Counted from the first letter of the stretch, positions 1 through 7,976 are shown. The stretch: DNA of 64,000 nt from Thalassospira lucentensis MCCC 1A00383 = DSM 14000 (GCF_000421265.1 NZ_ATWN01000003.1:372001-436000), one strand, 5' to 3'. Notes: a model not told the origin generated them from the sequence alone. A program made the numbers and translations.

Positions 1-966
1 GAAATGACCGGAACACAGACGGATGAAGGCAATGCGGTCGCGATGGTTCGGGTCAATATTGGCCTGAACCTTAAACACAAAGCCCGACACCTTGGTTTCA
101 GATGATTCAACCGTTCGCGTGGCGGCTTCTTGCGGGCGCGGGGTCGGCGCATTTTCGCCAATACCGCGCAGCAATTCACGCACACCAAAATTGTTAATCG
201 CCGAGCCAAAGAATACCGGCGTCAGGTGCCCTTCGCGGTAGCTTTCAAGATCGAACTCCGGGCACATCGCGCGGACCATTTCGATGTCTTCGCGCAGCTG
301 TGCGACGAGGTAATCTGGGACCAACTCATCCAATTTCGGATCATTCAGACCATTGATCTGGATCGAATCCTTAACAACATTGCCGCCCTTTTCCATGAAC
401 AGGATGCGGTCGTTGATCAGATCATAGCAGCCCTTAAAATCACGGCCAGAGCCAATCGGCCAGGTGACCGGCGACACATCAAGGGCGAGATCCTGTTCGA
501 TTTGGTCGATCAGTTCAAAGAAATCGCGGGTTTCACGGTCGATCTTGTTCACAAACGTCGTAATTGGCACATCGCGCATACGGCAAACTTCAAACAGTTT
601 GCGCGTCTGGGTTTCAATCCCCTTGGCGGCATCAATCACCATGACGGCGGAATCAACTGCAGTCAGAACCCGGTAGGTATCTTCGGAAAAATCTTCGTGG
701 CCCGGCGTATCAAGCAGGTTGTAGATGTTATCTTCAAACTCGAACGTCATGACGGCCGAAGACACGGAAATACCACGGTCCTGTTCGATCTTCATAAAGT
801 CCGAACGTGCGCCGCGCTGTTCCTTTTTCGCCTTAACCGCACCGGCCATCTGGATCGCACCCCCGAAAAGCAACAGCTTTTCCGTCAGGGTCGTTTTACC
901 CGCATCCGGGTGCGAGATGATGGCGAAGGTACGGCGACGCGATACCTGATGGTCAATCGTCGACAT
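1..966 (-). CDS. prfC: Peptide chain release factor 3 (RF3), partial
   Basis: RF3 is a translational GTPase that recycles RF1/RF2 from the ribosome after peptide release. The minus-strand reading frame starts at ATG 966 and runs off the left edge, so only about the first 322 residues are present. The N-terminus reads MSTIDHQVSRRRTFAIISHP. It is followed by the G1 P-loop HPDAGKTT, a switch I region (EQDRGISVSS), G3 DTPGHEDF and G4 NKID. The motif order and the RF3-type HPDAGKTTLTEKLL stretch separate it from EF-G. It is on the same strand as the permease gene upstream of it, but 111 bases lie between them and they are probably not co-transcribed. The C-terminal domains cannot be assessed. Confidence 0.95.
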   Translation of the reverse strand, partial: MSTIDHQVSRRRTFAIISHPDAGKTTLTEKLLLFGGAIQMAGAVKAKKEQRGARSDFMKIEQDRGISVSSAVMTFEFEDNIYNLLDTPGHEDFSEDTYRVLTAVDSAVMVIDAAKGIETQTRKLFEVCRMRDVPITTFVNKIDRETRDFFELIDQIEQDLALDVSPVTWPIGSGRDFKGCYDLINDRILFMEKGGNVVKDSIQINGLNDPKLDELVPDYLVAQLREDIEMVRAMCPEFDLESYREGHLTPVFFGSAINNFGVRELLRGIGENAPTPRPQEAATRTVESSETKVSGFVFKVQANIDPNHRDRIAFIRLCSGHF

Positions 967-1044
967 TCTTGATCCACTAATACTGATTTCGATTTGGCGC
1001 GCACTGTACCGATTTTTTGCGTGCGCGCCATCCCGAAATCGTCA

Positions 1045-1069
1045 TGACGGGTATGAATTCTGCCCGTCA
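1045..1069. repeat. Inverted repeat between permease and prfC
   Basis: A perfect 7-bp stem (TGACGGG / CCCGTCA) with an 11-nt loop lies 9 bases past the permease stop codon. No T-run follows on either strand, so an intrinsic terminator is doubtful. It could be a 3'-end stabilising hairpin or an operator in front of prfC. Confidence 0.4.
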
Positions 1070-1077
1070 CGACCGGT

Positions 1078-2112
1078 TCAGTGCACAATCTGGAACACCA
1101 GCCCGACAGCGAATGACCCGATCAGGGCATAGGCAAGATACAGCGCGAAAACCGGTTTCTTGACGAGTGCGAAGACCGCAATCGCAGCAGGAAGGGACGA
1201 TACACCACCCGCAACCAGAAATGCCATACCGGCACCGGCCTGCATACCCTGCCCGATCAGTCCACCGACCAGCGGCAGAGCGGCATACCCGTTCAGGTAA
1301 GCAGGAACACCGACAAGGGTCGCGATCAGGACGGGCAGAACGCCATCCCCGCCAACAGCAGCCGAAACTGTTTCAACCGGAATATAGGTAACCATCAGGC
1401 TTTCCAACAAAAACGCCAGGGCCAGCCACTTCCCCAGAAACAGGGTGGTTTTGATGGCATCCCGGCGAAATCTGTCCGTACGGTCCGGTTCCTGCCAGAA
1501 ACGCCATACCGGCGGCTTCGGGGACCGCATCTTACCCCCGCCGCAGCCGCCGTTTCCAATCCCTTCGCGCAAGGGGTCGGTCAGGAAACCAAGCCGGGTC
1601 AGCCAAAGCGTGGCAAAACCGCCAATCAAGCCAAGTGCAATCGCGGCAAGCAATTTGCCGACCGCAAATTCCATCCCAATGGTGCCAACAGTCAGCATGA
1701 ACATTGCCGGATCAATCACCGGGGACGCCAACCAGAACGCCATCACCGGCGCCAATGGAACGCCCATCGACAACAGGGCAGCAATCAACGGGATCACGCC
1801 GCACGAGCAGAAAGGCGACAATGCGCCAAATGCAGACGCCATCAGGACCATTTTCACAGGATGACCACTGAAAGCGCGCGCAATCAGGCTATCTGCCCCG
1901 GTTGCCCCGGCCCAAGCGGCAATCATCACCGACAACAGCAGGAACGGCGCAACCGATGCAAGCTGCTGCCCGGTAAAGACCAGACTGCCGGGTAATTGAG
2001 CAGGCACGACCACGGCCAGTGCCAACAATATTGCGACAATGGTGACCCAAACCCGGTCAAGGGACCTACCGGTTTCGGCAAACCGGCGAAGTTTCAATGC
2101 AATATCTGACAT
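1078..2112 (-). CDS. DUF318/YraQ-family permease in ars locus
   Basis: A predicted inner-membrane permease of about 344 residues with eight or more hydrophobic segments. Residues near position 100 contain FCSCGVIPL, the cysteine-containing signature of the DUF318 (UPF0718, YraQ/ArsP-like) family. A central cytoplasmic-looking loop holds a GNGGCGGG cysteine patch, a feature often seen with metalloid substrates. A longer frame reaches 2214 but would overlap the upstream repressor. ATG 2112 has AGGG 8 nt upstream and is preferred; ATG 2118 is too close to it. The gene follows an arsR gene in the same direction, with a copy of that repressor's operator directly in front. Some relatives export organoarsenicals; whether this one moves As(III), methyl-arsenic or something else cannot be read from sequence. 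Confidence 0.8.
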   Translation of the reverse strand: MSDIALKLRRFAETGRSLDRVWVTIVAILLALAVVVPAQLPGSLVFTGQQLASVAPFLLLSVMIAAWAGATGADSLIARAFSGHPVKMVLMASAFGALSPFCSCGVIPLIAALLSMGVPLAPVMAFWLASPVIDPAMFMLTVGTIGMEFAVGKLLAAIALGLIGGFATLWLTRLGFLTDPLREGIGNGGCGGGKMRSPKPPVWRFWQEPDRTDRFRRDAIKTTLFLGKWLALAFLLESLMVTYIPVETVSAAVGGDGVLPVLIATLVGVPAYLNGYAALPLVGGLIGQGMQAGAGMAFLVAGGVSSLPAAIAVFALVKKPVFALYLAYALIGSFAVGLVFQIVH

Positions 2113-2118
2113 ATCCAT

Positions 2119-2138
2119 ATCCCTAGTATAATAGTTAT
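2119..2138. promoter_or_regulatory. Second operator copy before permease
   Basis: ATCCCTA-N6-TAGTTAT has the same 7-6-7 layout as the perfect palindrome at 2487-2506, with an identical right arm and 5 of 7 matches in the left arm. It contains the Shine-Dalgarno AGGG of the permease gene, so bound repressor could block transcription through it or an internal promoter there. Confidence 0.5.
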
Positions 2139-2161
2139 GTTTAGGCAAAAAAAGGGATGGC

Positions 2162-2476
2162 TCAGACCATCTCTTCCTCCTGCCCGACATCAACCCCGAT
2201 GCAGCATTCATCAATCAGTGTTCCCAGCACGTTGCGCACCGCCAGGATCTCGGCGTGATTAACGACCTCGCGACCGTGTTTTTCCTGCCGAACCAGCCCA
2301 ACCTGAACAAGCCCACCCAGATGGTGGGCCAGTGTCGAGGCCGGAAGACCAGTATGGCGACCGATTTCACCGATATTCAATCCGGTTTCTCCCGCCCGCA
2401 CCAGCAGACGGAAAATGCCCAGACGGGCCGAATGGCCCAATGCGGCCAGGATAGGGGCAATGTCTGTTTCCTTCAT
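2162..2476 (-). CDS. arsR: ArsR-family metalloid repressor 1
   Basis: A 104-residue SmtB/ArsR winged-helix repressor. The recognition region is LPASTLAHHLGGLVQVGLVR (about residues 44-63), followed by the beta-wing EKHGREVV. A vicinal cysteine pair lies near the C-terminus (DECCIG, about 90-91), a plausible As(III)/Sb(III) sensing site. It lies immediately upstream of the permease on the same strand and is divergent from a second arsR. The ATG at 2476 has no Shine-Dalgarno. A TATAAT on the minus strand ends 7 nt before it, which fits a leaderless transcript. The perfect palindrome 2487-2506 overlaps this promoter, so autorepression is likely. The family call is secure; the ligand is inferred from cysteines and neighbours. 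Confidence 0.88.
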   Translation of the reverse strand: MKETDIAPILAALGHSARLGIFRLLVRAGETGLNIGEIGRHTGLPASTLAHHLGGLVQVGLVRQEKHGREVVNHAEILAVRNVLGTLIDECCIGVDVGQEEEMV

Positions 2477-2483
2477 GCCGCCA

Positions 2484-2489
2484 ATTATA
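2484..2489 (-). promoter_or_regulatory. -10 element of arsR1 (leaderless)
   Basis: Minus-strand TATAAT lies 7 nt upstream of the arsR1 ATG (2476), placing the expected transcription start at or within one base of the start codon. No good -35 hexamer is visible at 17-18 bp spacing. Confidence 0.5.
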
Positions 2490-2506
2490 ACTATACTTCT
2501 AGTTAT
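2487..2506. promoter_or_regulatory. ArsR1 operator, perfect 7-6-7 palindrome
   Basis: ATAACTA-N6-TAGTTAT is a perfect inverted repeat overlapping the arsR1 -10 element. Its size, AT-rich arms and location are typical of ArsR/SmtB operators. A degenerate copy precedes the permease gene at 2119-2138. Confidence 0.65.
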
Positions 2507-2600
2507 TTAAAGATGTTTTTCCCTCTCCATCAAGATGCTGATAATATTGAACATTCTGAAGGATCACGTCCCAAAACCCGCTTTGAAACAGAATTGTCAC

Positions 2601-2629
2601 TTGTCAAACAACAATTGTGTCGATATTTC
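2601..2629 (+). promoter_or_regulatory. Promoter of arsR2 operon (leaderless)
   Basis: TTGTCA at 2601-2606, a 17-bp spacer and TATTTC at 2624-2629 form a sigma-70-like promoter. The expected start point is about 2636-2637, which is the A of the arsR2 ATG. The -10 lies in the centre of the palindrome 2618-2635. Confidence 0.5.
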
Positions 2630-2635
2630 TCGACA
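2618..2635. promoter_or_regulatory. ArsR2 operator, perfect 6-6-6 palindrome
   Basis: TGTCGA-N6-TCGACA is a perfect inverted repeat covering the -10 region and ending 1 nt before the arsR2 ATG (2637). Its sequence is unrelated to the arsR1 operator, so the two repressors probably read different codes. Confidence 0.65.
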
Positions 2636-2636
2636 T

Positions 2637-2966
2637 ATGGACACAAATAATGCAATTGCCGCCCTTGGGGCTCTGGCACAGGAACACAGACTTTCGGCTT
2701 TCCGCTTGCTTGCCCAAATGGGTGAAACCGGCATGGCCGCAGGCGAACTTGCCCGCAAGGTCGGCATTCCGCACAACACCATGTCGTCGCATCTGGCAAC
2801 ATTGAGCAATGCGGGATTAATCAGCGCAACCCGTGACGGTCGATCCATGATCTATCGCATCGTGCCCGAAGTGATGCGCGGTCTTCTTGGGTTCCTGACA
2901 GATGATTGCTGCCATGGTCGTCCGGAATTATGTGGACTGACCGCCCCCTCCAAGGACTGCTGTTAA
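2637..2966 (+). CDS. arsR: ArsR-family metalloid repressor 2
   Basis: A 109-residue ArsR/SmtB repressor heading the resistance operon. The winged helix includes VGIPHNTMSSHLATLSNAGL, with wing TRDGRSMIYR. Cysteines cluster at the end: TDDCCHGRPELC near residues 88-97 and a terminal KDCC. This is the three-or-more-cysteine C-terminal arrangement seen in several bacterial As(III) sensors. The frame is open upstream to 2535, but the extra N-terminus does not look like ArsR; the family starts near MDTNNAIAALGALAQEHRL. The ATG at 2637 lacks a Shine-Dalgarno and sits 7 nt after a -10 hexamer, suggesting a leaderless mRNA. arsC follows 31 bases after the stop. It presumably represses arsC-acr3-gapdh-arsJ until arsenite binds. 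Confidence 0.9.
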   Translation: MDTNNAIAALGALAQEHRLSAFRLLAQMGETGMAAGELARKVGIPHNTMSSHLATLSNAGLISATRDGRSMIYRIVPEVMRGLLGFLTDDCCHGRPELCGLTAPSKDCC

Positions 2967-2997
2967 TTCATTCTTTCCCTGCAAAGGACAAAGTGAC

Positions 2998-3510
2998 ATG
3001 TCTGGTGGAACCTATAACGTGCTTTTCCTGTGCCGGGCCAATTCCGCGCGCAGCATCATGGCCGAAGCCATCCTGAAAAAAGAGGGGCATGACCACTTTT
3101 TCGGGTTTAGCGCAGGTTCCCACCCGCGCGGTGAAATTCATCCCTATACAGCAGATCTTCTGCAATCGCTTGACCATGACCCGTCAGAGTTTTCATCCAA
3201 GGAAATGGAAGTTTATTCCCAGAAAGACGAAGTTAAATTCGATTTCGTTTTTACCGTGTGTGACACCATGAACAACGAGGATTGCCCGATCTTTCCGGGA
3301 TCGCCGGTGACTGCCCACTGGGGCGTTCCTGACCCGGCAGCCGTTACCGGCACCGAAGCCGAAAAACGTCTGGCCTTTGCCGTTGCCTATCGGATGTTGC
3401 GCAATCGTATTTCGATTTTCACCAGTCTTCCGTTCCAGTCACTCGATCGGCTGTCATTGCAGCACAAGCTCGATGAAATCGGCCAGACCACATCAAGCGA
3501 GGACGCATGA
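2998..3510 (+). CDS. arsC: Arsenate reductase, LMW-phosphatase type
   Basis: A 170-residue protein of the low-molecular-weight tyrosine phosphatase fold that reduces As(V) to As(III) in the cytoplasm. The P-loop CX5R motif is at C12-R18 (FLCRANSARS). Further features are the general-acid region GVPDPA near residue 118 and extra cysteines in TVCDTMNNEDCP that may form the resolving disulfide. It is longer than the roughly 130-residue S. aureus ArsC and resembles the alphaproteobacterial ArsC often placed before acr3. The stop codon overlaps the acr3 start (ATGA at 3507-3510), so translation is probably coupled. As(III) made here would be exported by Acr3. Confidence 0.9.
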   Translation: MSGGTYNVLFLCRANSARSIMAEAILKKEGHDHFFGFSAGSHPRGEIHPYTADLLQSLDHDPSEFSSKEMEVYSQKDEVKFDFVFTVCDTMNNEDCPIFPGSPVTAHWGVPDPAAVTGTEAEKRLAFAVAYRMLRNRISIFTSLPFQSLDRLSLQHKLDEIGQTTSSEDA

Positions 3511-4586
3511 CCACCAAAGAAGATGCCCCGATGAACCTGTTTGAACGCTACTTAACCGTCTGGGTCGCGGCGAGCATCGTGGTTGGCATTGCCCTTGGTG
3601 AAATGCTTCCCGACCTGTTTCAGACCATTGGCAATCTGACCGCCTATGAAATCAATTTACCGGTCACCATCCTGATCTGGTTGATGATTGTGCCGATGTT
3701 GATGAAGGTTGATTTCAAGGCCCTTCATGAAGTGGGCAAACAGTGGCGCGGCATCGGGGTCACCCTTGGGGTGAACTGGCTGATCAAGCCCTTTACCATG
3801 GCGGCCCTTGGCTGGTTATTTATCGGGGTTCTGTTTCGCCCACTGCTGCCAGAGGCCGAAATTGAAAGCTATATCGCTGGCTTGATCCTTTTGGGCGCGG
3901 CCCCCTGTACGGCCATGGTGTTTGTCTGGTCCAACCTGACCAAGGGGGATGCGAATTTCACACTCAGCCAGGTTGCGCTGAACGATACCATCATGATTTT
4001 CGCCTTTGCACCGATTGTCGCACTTTTGCTGGGTATTTCAGCGATCACCATCCCGTGGGAAACGCTGACCATTTCTGTTGTTGCCTTCATCGTGATTCCA
4101 GTCATTGTCGGGCAGTTTTTGCGACAATTCGTCATGTCAAAGGGCATGACCGCGTTCGAGAAATTTGACGCCAAACTTAAACCGATTTCGATGTTTGCCC
4201 TGCTTGCGACACTGGTTCTACTGTTTGCCTTTCAGGGACAGCAGATCCTTGCCCAGCCCGTGATTATTGTGCTGCTGGCGGTGCCGATCATTCTGCAAAC
4301 CTATTTCATTGCTGCAATTGCCTATGTCGCCAACAAGGTTCTGGGCGTTGAGCATAAAATTGCGGCCCCATCAGCGATGATTGGCGCATCCAACTTCTTT
4401 GAACTGGCTGTTGCCACCGCCATTGGTTTGTTCGGGTTCTCATCAGGTGCGGCATTGGCAACCGTGGTTGGCGTGCTTGTCGAAGTACCGGTGATGCTGT
4501 CGCTTGTCGCGATTGCCAACCGATCACGTCATTGGTTTTCGGATGCAAAAACCACCACACCCCAAACTTCCGAGGTTTCAAAATGA
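3507..4586 (+). CDS. acr3: Arsenite efflux pump Acr3
   Basis: A 359-residue, ten-helix inner-membrane arsenite/H+ antiporter of the ACR3 (bile acid/arsenite/riboflavin transporter) family. The hallmark segment [16 protein letters not shown] contains the essential conserved cysteine, and [11 protein letters not shown] follows in the next helix. A second signature, [19 protein letters not shown], lies near residues 291-309. ATG 3507 overlaps the arsC stop and has GAGGA just upstream. ATG 3531, nearer the conserved [11 protein letters not shown], is an alternative start. The stop overlaps the next ATG (4583). It removes As(III) produced by ArsC, while the downstream GAPDH/ArsJ pair handles As(V) directly. 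Confidence 0.95.
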   Translation: MTTKEDAPMNLFERYLTVWVAASIVVGIALGEMLPDLFQTIGNLTAYEINLPVTILIWLMIVPMLMKVDFKALHEVGKQWRGIGVTLGVNWLIKPFTMAALGWLFIGVLFRPLLPEAEIESYIAGLILLGAAPCTAMVFVWSNLTKGDANFTLSQVALNDTIMIFAFAPIVALLLGISAITIPWETLTISVVAFIVIPVIVGQFLRQFVMSKGMTAFEKFDAKLKPISMFALLATLVLLFAFQGQQILAQPVIIVLLAVPIILQTYFIAAIAYVANKVLGVEHKIAAPSAMIGASNFFELAVATAIGLFGFSSGAALATVVGVLVEVPVMLSLVAIANRSRHWFSDAKTTTPQTSEVSK

Positions 4587-5623
4587 CCGGAAAAATGCGC
4601 ATTGGTATCAATGGATTTGGCCGTATGGGCCGCTTGGCCCTGCGCGCAGGATGGGGACATCCGAACCTTGAATTCGTGCATATCAACGAAATCAAGGGGA
4701 GTGCGAAAACCGCGGCCCACCTTTTGGAATTTGATTCCGTGCATGGCCGCTGGACCAAAGGCGTTGAATGCATTGACGATCAGGTCGTGATTGACCAGAC
4801 GCATAAAATCTCGTTTAGCGACAATCCGACACCGGGCGACACCGACTGGGCGGCATTTGGCTGTGACATTGTTTTGGAATGTACCGGCAAGTTTAAAACG
4901 CCAGAGACCATCCAGCCCTATTTTGATCAGGGGATCAAAAAGGTCATCGTGGCCGCGCCGGTCAAGGAAGGTGCGCTTAATATTGTCTATGGCGTGAATG
5001 ACGATCTGTATGATCCAACGCAACATGACCTTTTGACCGCGGCAAGTTGCACGACCAACTGTCTTGCACCGGTGGTCAAGGTCATTCACGAAAATCTTGG
5101 CATTGTGCATGGTTCAATCACCACCATTCATGATGTCACCAACACCCAGACCATTGTTGATTTACCGCACAAGGATTTGCGCCGCGCGCGATCCTGCCTG
5201 CAGTCACTGATCCCGACCAGCACCGGATCAGCAACCGCCATCACCATGATTTACCCGGAACTCGCCGGAAAACTGAACGGTATTGCGGTGCGCGTACCAC
5301 TTTTGAATGCGTCGCTGACCGATTGCGTATTTGAAGTGGCGCGTGACACCGATGTTGAAACGGTCAACCGTCTGATGCGCGACGCATCGGAAACCTATCT
5401 GGCGGGTATTCTGGGCTATGAAGAACGCCCGCTTGTCAGTGCGGATTACCTCAATGATTCACGGTCTTCGATCATTGATGCCGGATCAACCATGGTGATC
5501 GACAAACGTCAGGTCAAAGTTCTGGCGTGGTATGACAATGAATGGGGATATGTCTGCCGCATGGTCGATCTTGCCACCAAAGTTGCCCAAAGCATGCCCA
5601 GCCATAACGCCGGCGGAGCATAA
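4583..5623 (+). CDS. ArsJ-associated glyceraldehyde-3-phosphate dehydrogenase
   Basis: A 346-residue type I GAPDH in the ars operon. It has the Rossmann start [13 protein letters not shown] and catalytic cysteine C156 in AASCTTNC. Further family motifs are [30 protein letters not shown] and the C-terminal WYDNEWGY. In ars operons this enzyme uses arsenate in place of phosphate and makes 1-arseno-3-phosphoglycerate, which ArsJ exports. The product hydrolyses outside, so the pair removes As(V) without reducing it. The ATG overlaps the acr3 stop (ATGA at 4583-4586) and arsJ begins 1 nt after its stop. This tight packing supports an ars role over central glycolysis. An in-frame extension to 4532 lies inside acr3 and is rejected. 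Confidence 0.93.
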   Translation: MTGKMRIGINGFGRMGRLALRAGWGHPNLEFVHINEIKGSAKTAAHLLEFDSVHGRWTKGVECIDDQVVIDQTHKISFSDNPTPGDTDWAAFGCDIVLECTGKFKTPETIQPYFDQGIKKVIVAAPVKEGALNIVYGVNDDLYDPTQHDLLTAASCTTNCLAPVVKVIHENLGIVHGSITTIHDVTNTQTIVDLPHKDLRRARSCLQSLIPTSTGSATAITMIYPELAGKLNGIAVRVPLLNASLTDCVFEVARDTDVETVNRLMRDASETYLAGILGYEERPLVSADYLNDSRSSIIDAGSTMVIDKRQVKVLAWYDNEWGYVCRMVDLATKVAQSMPSHNAGGA

Positions 5624-5624
5624 A

Positions 5625-6851
5625 ATGTCATCCGCGATCCGAAATTATGCACTGGTTACGGGTGCCTATTGGGGTTTCACCCTGACCGACGGTGCATTGC
5701 GGATGCTGGTTCTGTTGCATTTTTACGCACTGGGCTATTCGGCATTCGAGATCGCGCTTCTTTTCGTTCTTTATGAATTTGCCGGAATCATCACCAATCT
5801 GGTGGGCGGGTGGCTGGCACAGGTGCGTGGATTGCGCTTTACACTATTTGCCGGATTAATCTTGCAAATCGCATCGCTAACCGCACTGTCGTTTACCAAC
5901 CCTGATTGGCTTCCTGCTGTTTCGGTCGCCTATGTCATGGGACTTCAGGCGGCATCGGGTGTTGCCAAGGATCTAACCAAAATGTCGAGCAAGTCGGCAA
6001 TCAAGGTTCTTGTCCCGACCGAGGCAAAAGGTGCGCTGTTTCGCTGGGTAGCACTTTTGACCGGATCGAAAAACGCGTTGAAGGGCGTTGGCTTCTTTTT
6101 GGGCGGCGCGCTTTTATCATGGTTGGGATTTTCGGGTGCCCTTTTGGCCATGGCTGCCGGACTTGGCATCACGCTGATTGCCGTCGCTCTATCTCTTGGC
6201 GCGGAAATGTCGGGTCCGACCAATGCCCTCAAACCCAAATTTCGCGACATCTTTTCCCCGGACCGCAAGATCAACATTCTTTCAGCTGCACGTTTGTTTT
6301 TATTTGGCTCACGCGATATCTGGTTCGTTGTCGGCTTGCCTGTATTTTTGGCGGCTGAACTTGGCTGGAGCCACATTGAAGTTGGCACCTATATGGCAGC
6401 ATGGGTGATCGGGTATGGTTTCATCCAGGCAATTGCCCCCAAGATGCTCCGCGCACAAAGCCATGAACCCGATGGCCGAACCGCACGGCTGTGGATTGTT
6501 GCCCTGATCGCTGTCACGGTCGCGATTGCAAGTGCTGTTCAACAAGGTTTCGCTCCAGAATTTGCGGTTCTGGCCGGGCTCTTGGTCTTCGGGATTGTCT
6601 TTGCGATAAATTCATCGCTGCATTCCTATTTAATTCTGGCCTATGCCGATGGCGACAAGGTCGCGATGAATGTCGGGTTTTACTATATGTCCAATGCCAT
6701 CGGACGCCTTGCCGGAACGATCCTTTCCGGGGCGGCTTACTTTTATGGCGGGCTGGTTGGATGTCTTGTGACCTCAATTGCGTTTTTAACCATCAGTTGG
6801 ATCATCAGTGTGGCTCTACCGATCCATCAGACACCCGCACCGCAGAGTTGA
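5625..6851 (+). CDS. arsJ: Organoarsenical efflux MFS transporter ArsJ
   Basis: A 408-residue major facilitator of the ArsJ family, recognised from the N-terminus NYALVTGAYWGFTLTDGALR and the stretch LYEFAGIITNLVGGWLAQ in the first helices. About twelve hydrophobic segments are present. The central loop contains DLTKMSSKSAIK, which is strongly conserved in ArsJ. It is proposed to export 1-arseno-3-phosphoglycerate made by the preceding GAPDH. ATG 5625 is chosen because it starts 1 nt after the GAPDH stop; the upstream extension to 5532 is GAPDH sequence in another frame. It is the last gene of the operon. No clear intrinsic terminator follows. Confidence 0.93.
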   Translation: MSSAIRNYALVTGAYWGFTLTDGALRMLVLLHFYALGYSAFEIALLFVLYEFAGIITNLVGGWLAQVRGLRFTLFAGLILQIASLTALSFTNPDWLPAVSVAYVMGLQAASGVAKDLTKMSSKSAIKVLVPTEAKGALFRWVALLTGSKNALKGVGFFLGGALLSWLGFSGALLAMAAGLGITLIAVALSLGAEMSGPTNALKPKFRDIFSPDRKINILSAARLFLFGSRDIWFVVGLPVFLAAELGWSHIEVGTYMAAWVIGYGFIQAIAPKMLRAQSHEPDGRTARLWIVALIAVTVAIASAVQQGFAPEFAVLAGLLVFGIVFAINSSLHSYLILAYADGDKVAMNVGFYYMSNAIGRLAGTILSGAAYFYGGLVGCLVTSIAFLTISWIISVALPIHQTPAPQS

Positions 6852-7188
6852 ATAAAAATCTTCTTCGCAGATGCAAGATAAGCATATGAAAAGACTCATT
6901 TTCCAAATTCATCGAAATTTCATCATACAAAAACCCGTGACAAGACACTGCATATAGGGGTACGATTCCAATTAACGGTCAAGAACTAGACCGCAGGAGG
7001 AGTTCCCGAGTGCCGCGAGAAAGCGTCTTAAAACGAGAATTTTCGCCCCCCGGATCGCACATGCAACATGATGTGTCCGGCGGAAACTCCTACCGCCACT
7101 TCCATCTGAATATGAAAATTGATTGCGCGCCCTTCCATGATGGAACGGCGCGTTTTGCTTTTTTGGCACAATTGATGAGGTGATCGTA
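6852..7188 (+). ncRNA. Hairpin-rich intergenic segment before phoH, possible RNA
   Basis: There is no convincing gene in these 337 bases, but there is strong secondary-structure potential. CGGTC(N8)GACCG forms a hairpin at about 6976-6993. GGAGTT near 7000 can pair with AACTCC near 7088, enclosing CACAT(N8)ATGTG at about 7054-7071. A stem at 7126-7152 (CGCGCC / GGCGCG plus TTCCA / TGGAA) is followed by TTTT-GC-TTTTTT, a good intrinsic terminator. The layout fits either a free-standing RNA of roughly 200 nt or a regulated leader of phoH. I compared it loosely with 6S, SRP and tmRNA; none fits convincingly. The phoH Shine-Dalgarno lies beyond the terminator. Confidence 0.35.
7126..7163 (+). terminator. 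Intrinsic terminator upstream of phoH
   Basis: CGCGCC pairs with GGCGCG, with an inner TTCCA/TGGAA stem and a 3-nt loop, followed by TTTTGCTTTTTT. It ends 26 nt before the phoH start and so either ends a separate small transcript or attenuates phoH. Confidence 0.6.
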
Positions 7189-7944
7189 ATGGGTAAACGC
7201 GCAGCACGCCGTCGTAATCGTCCGCAACAGTCAGACAACAATGTCCATGACCTGTTTGATGAAAAAAACGCCGATTGGCACCCTCTCGAAACTTCCGAAG
7301 AGAAAGGACAACGCGACCAAAGTTTCCGTCGTCACATCCGGCCAAAAAGTGAAAACCAAGCAGCCTTGATGACGGCAATCGATGACTTTAACCTTGTGCT
7401 GGCACTTGGCCCTGCGGGAACGGGCAAAACCTATATCGCGGTATCCAAAGCAGTTGAAGCGCTTGATAAAGGCGAAATTGGCCGCATCGTTCTGGCCCGC
7501 CCGGCGGTTGAGGCGGGCGAAAACATCGGATTCCTGCCCGGTGACGTCGAAGCCAAAATGGCCCCTTATCTACGCCCGCTTTATGACGCACTTAATGATC
7601 GCCTCGGCACCAAACGACTTCGCACCTATATCTCGGACGGCACAATTGAAATCGCCCCGATCGGCTATATGCGTGGCCGGACACTCAATAATGCCTTCGT
7701 CGTGATTGATGAGGCGCAAAACTGCACTTATGGCCAGCTTAAGATGCTGGTGACCCGCCTTGGTTGGAATGCGACCATGATCCTGACTGGTGACCCGGAC
7801 CAGACCGACCTTTTGCCGGAAATGTCGGGCCTGTCGGAAATGTCAGACCGTCTGGAAAATGTCGAAGACATTGCCTGCGTCCGACTACGTGACAAGGACA
7901 TTGTCCGTCACCCACTGGTCGCAAGCATGTTGACCGTTCTTTAA
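7189..7944 (+). CDS. phoH: PhoH family ATPase
   Basis: A 251-residue cytoplasmic P-loop ATPase of the PhoH family. Walker A is GPAGTGKT (residues 74-81) and Walker B is VVIDEAQN. The family stretches RPAVEAGENIGFLPGD and GYMRGRTLNNAFVV are both present. The first 50 residues are basic and low in conservation. ATG 7189 has GAGG 8 nt upstream; a GTG at 7180 in frame is less likely. It stands alone, without the ybeY/miaB neighbours of the other alphaproteobacterial phoH, so it is probably a second paralogue. E. coli PhoH is phosphate-starvation inducible; the biochemical role (RNA-linked ATPase/helicase) is not settled, and no Pho box was recognised here. Confidence 0.9.
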   Translation: MGKRAARRRNRPQQSDNNVHDLFDEKNADWHPLETSEEKGQRDQSFRRHIRPKSENQAALMTAIDDFNLVLALGPAGTGKTYIAVSKAVEALDKGEIGRIVLARPAVEAGENIGFLPGDVEAKMAPYLRPLYDALNDRLGTKRLRTYISDGTIEIAPIGYMRGRTLNNAFVVIDEAQNCTYGQLKMLVTRLGWNATMILTGDPDQTDLLPEMSGLSEMSDRLENVEDIACVRLRDKDIVRHPLVASMLTVL

Positions 7945-7976
7945 CAAGATCCGACGCAGCAAACCAAAGAAGAAAA

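Noticed and set aside
130-972. 280-codon plus-strand open frame
   Set aside because: It is antisense to prfC, whose GTPase motifs are clear; composition-driven open frames opposite real genes are common here.
2535-2636. N-terminal extension of arsR2 from 2535
   Set aside because: The added 34 residues do not resemble ArsR proteins and would run through the promoter and operator.
6960-7165. 6S RNA or SRP RNA upstream of phoH
   Set aside because: A CTTAAAAC word recalls E. coli 6S, but the closing stem would sit in the wrong place, and the SRP GGAAGG/AGCAGCC signature is missing. Kept only as an unnamed possible RNA.
7180-7188. GTG 7180 as phoH start
   Set aside because: GAGG sits at the GTG itself; the ATG at 7189 has proper spacing.
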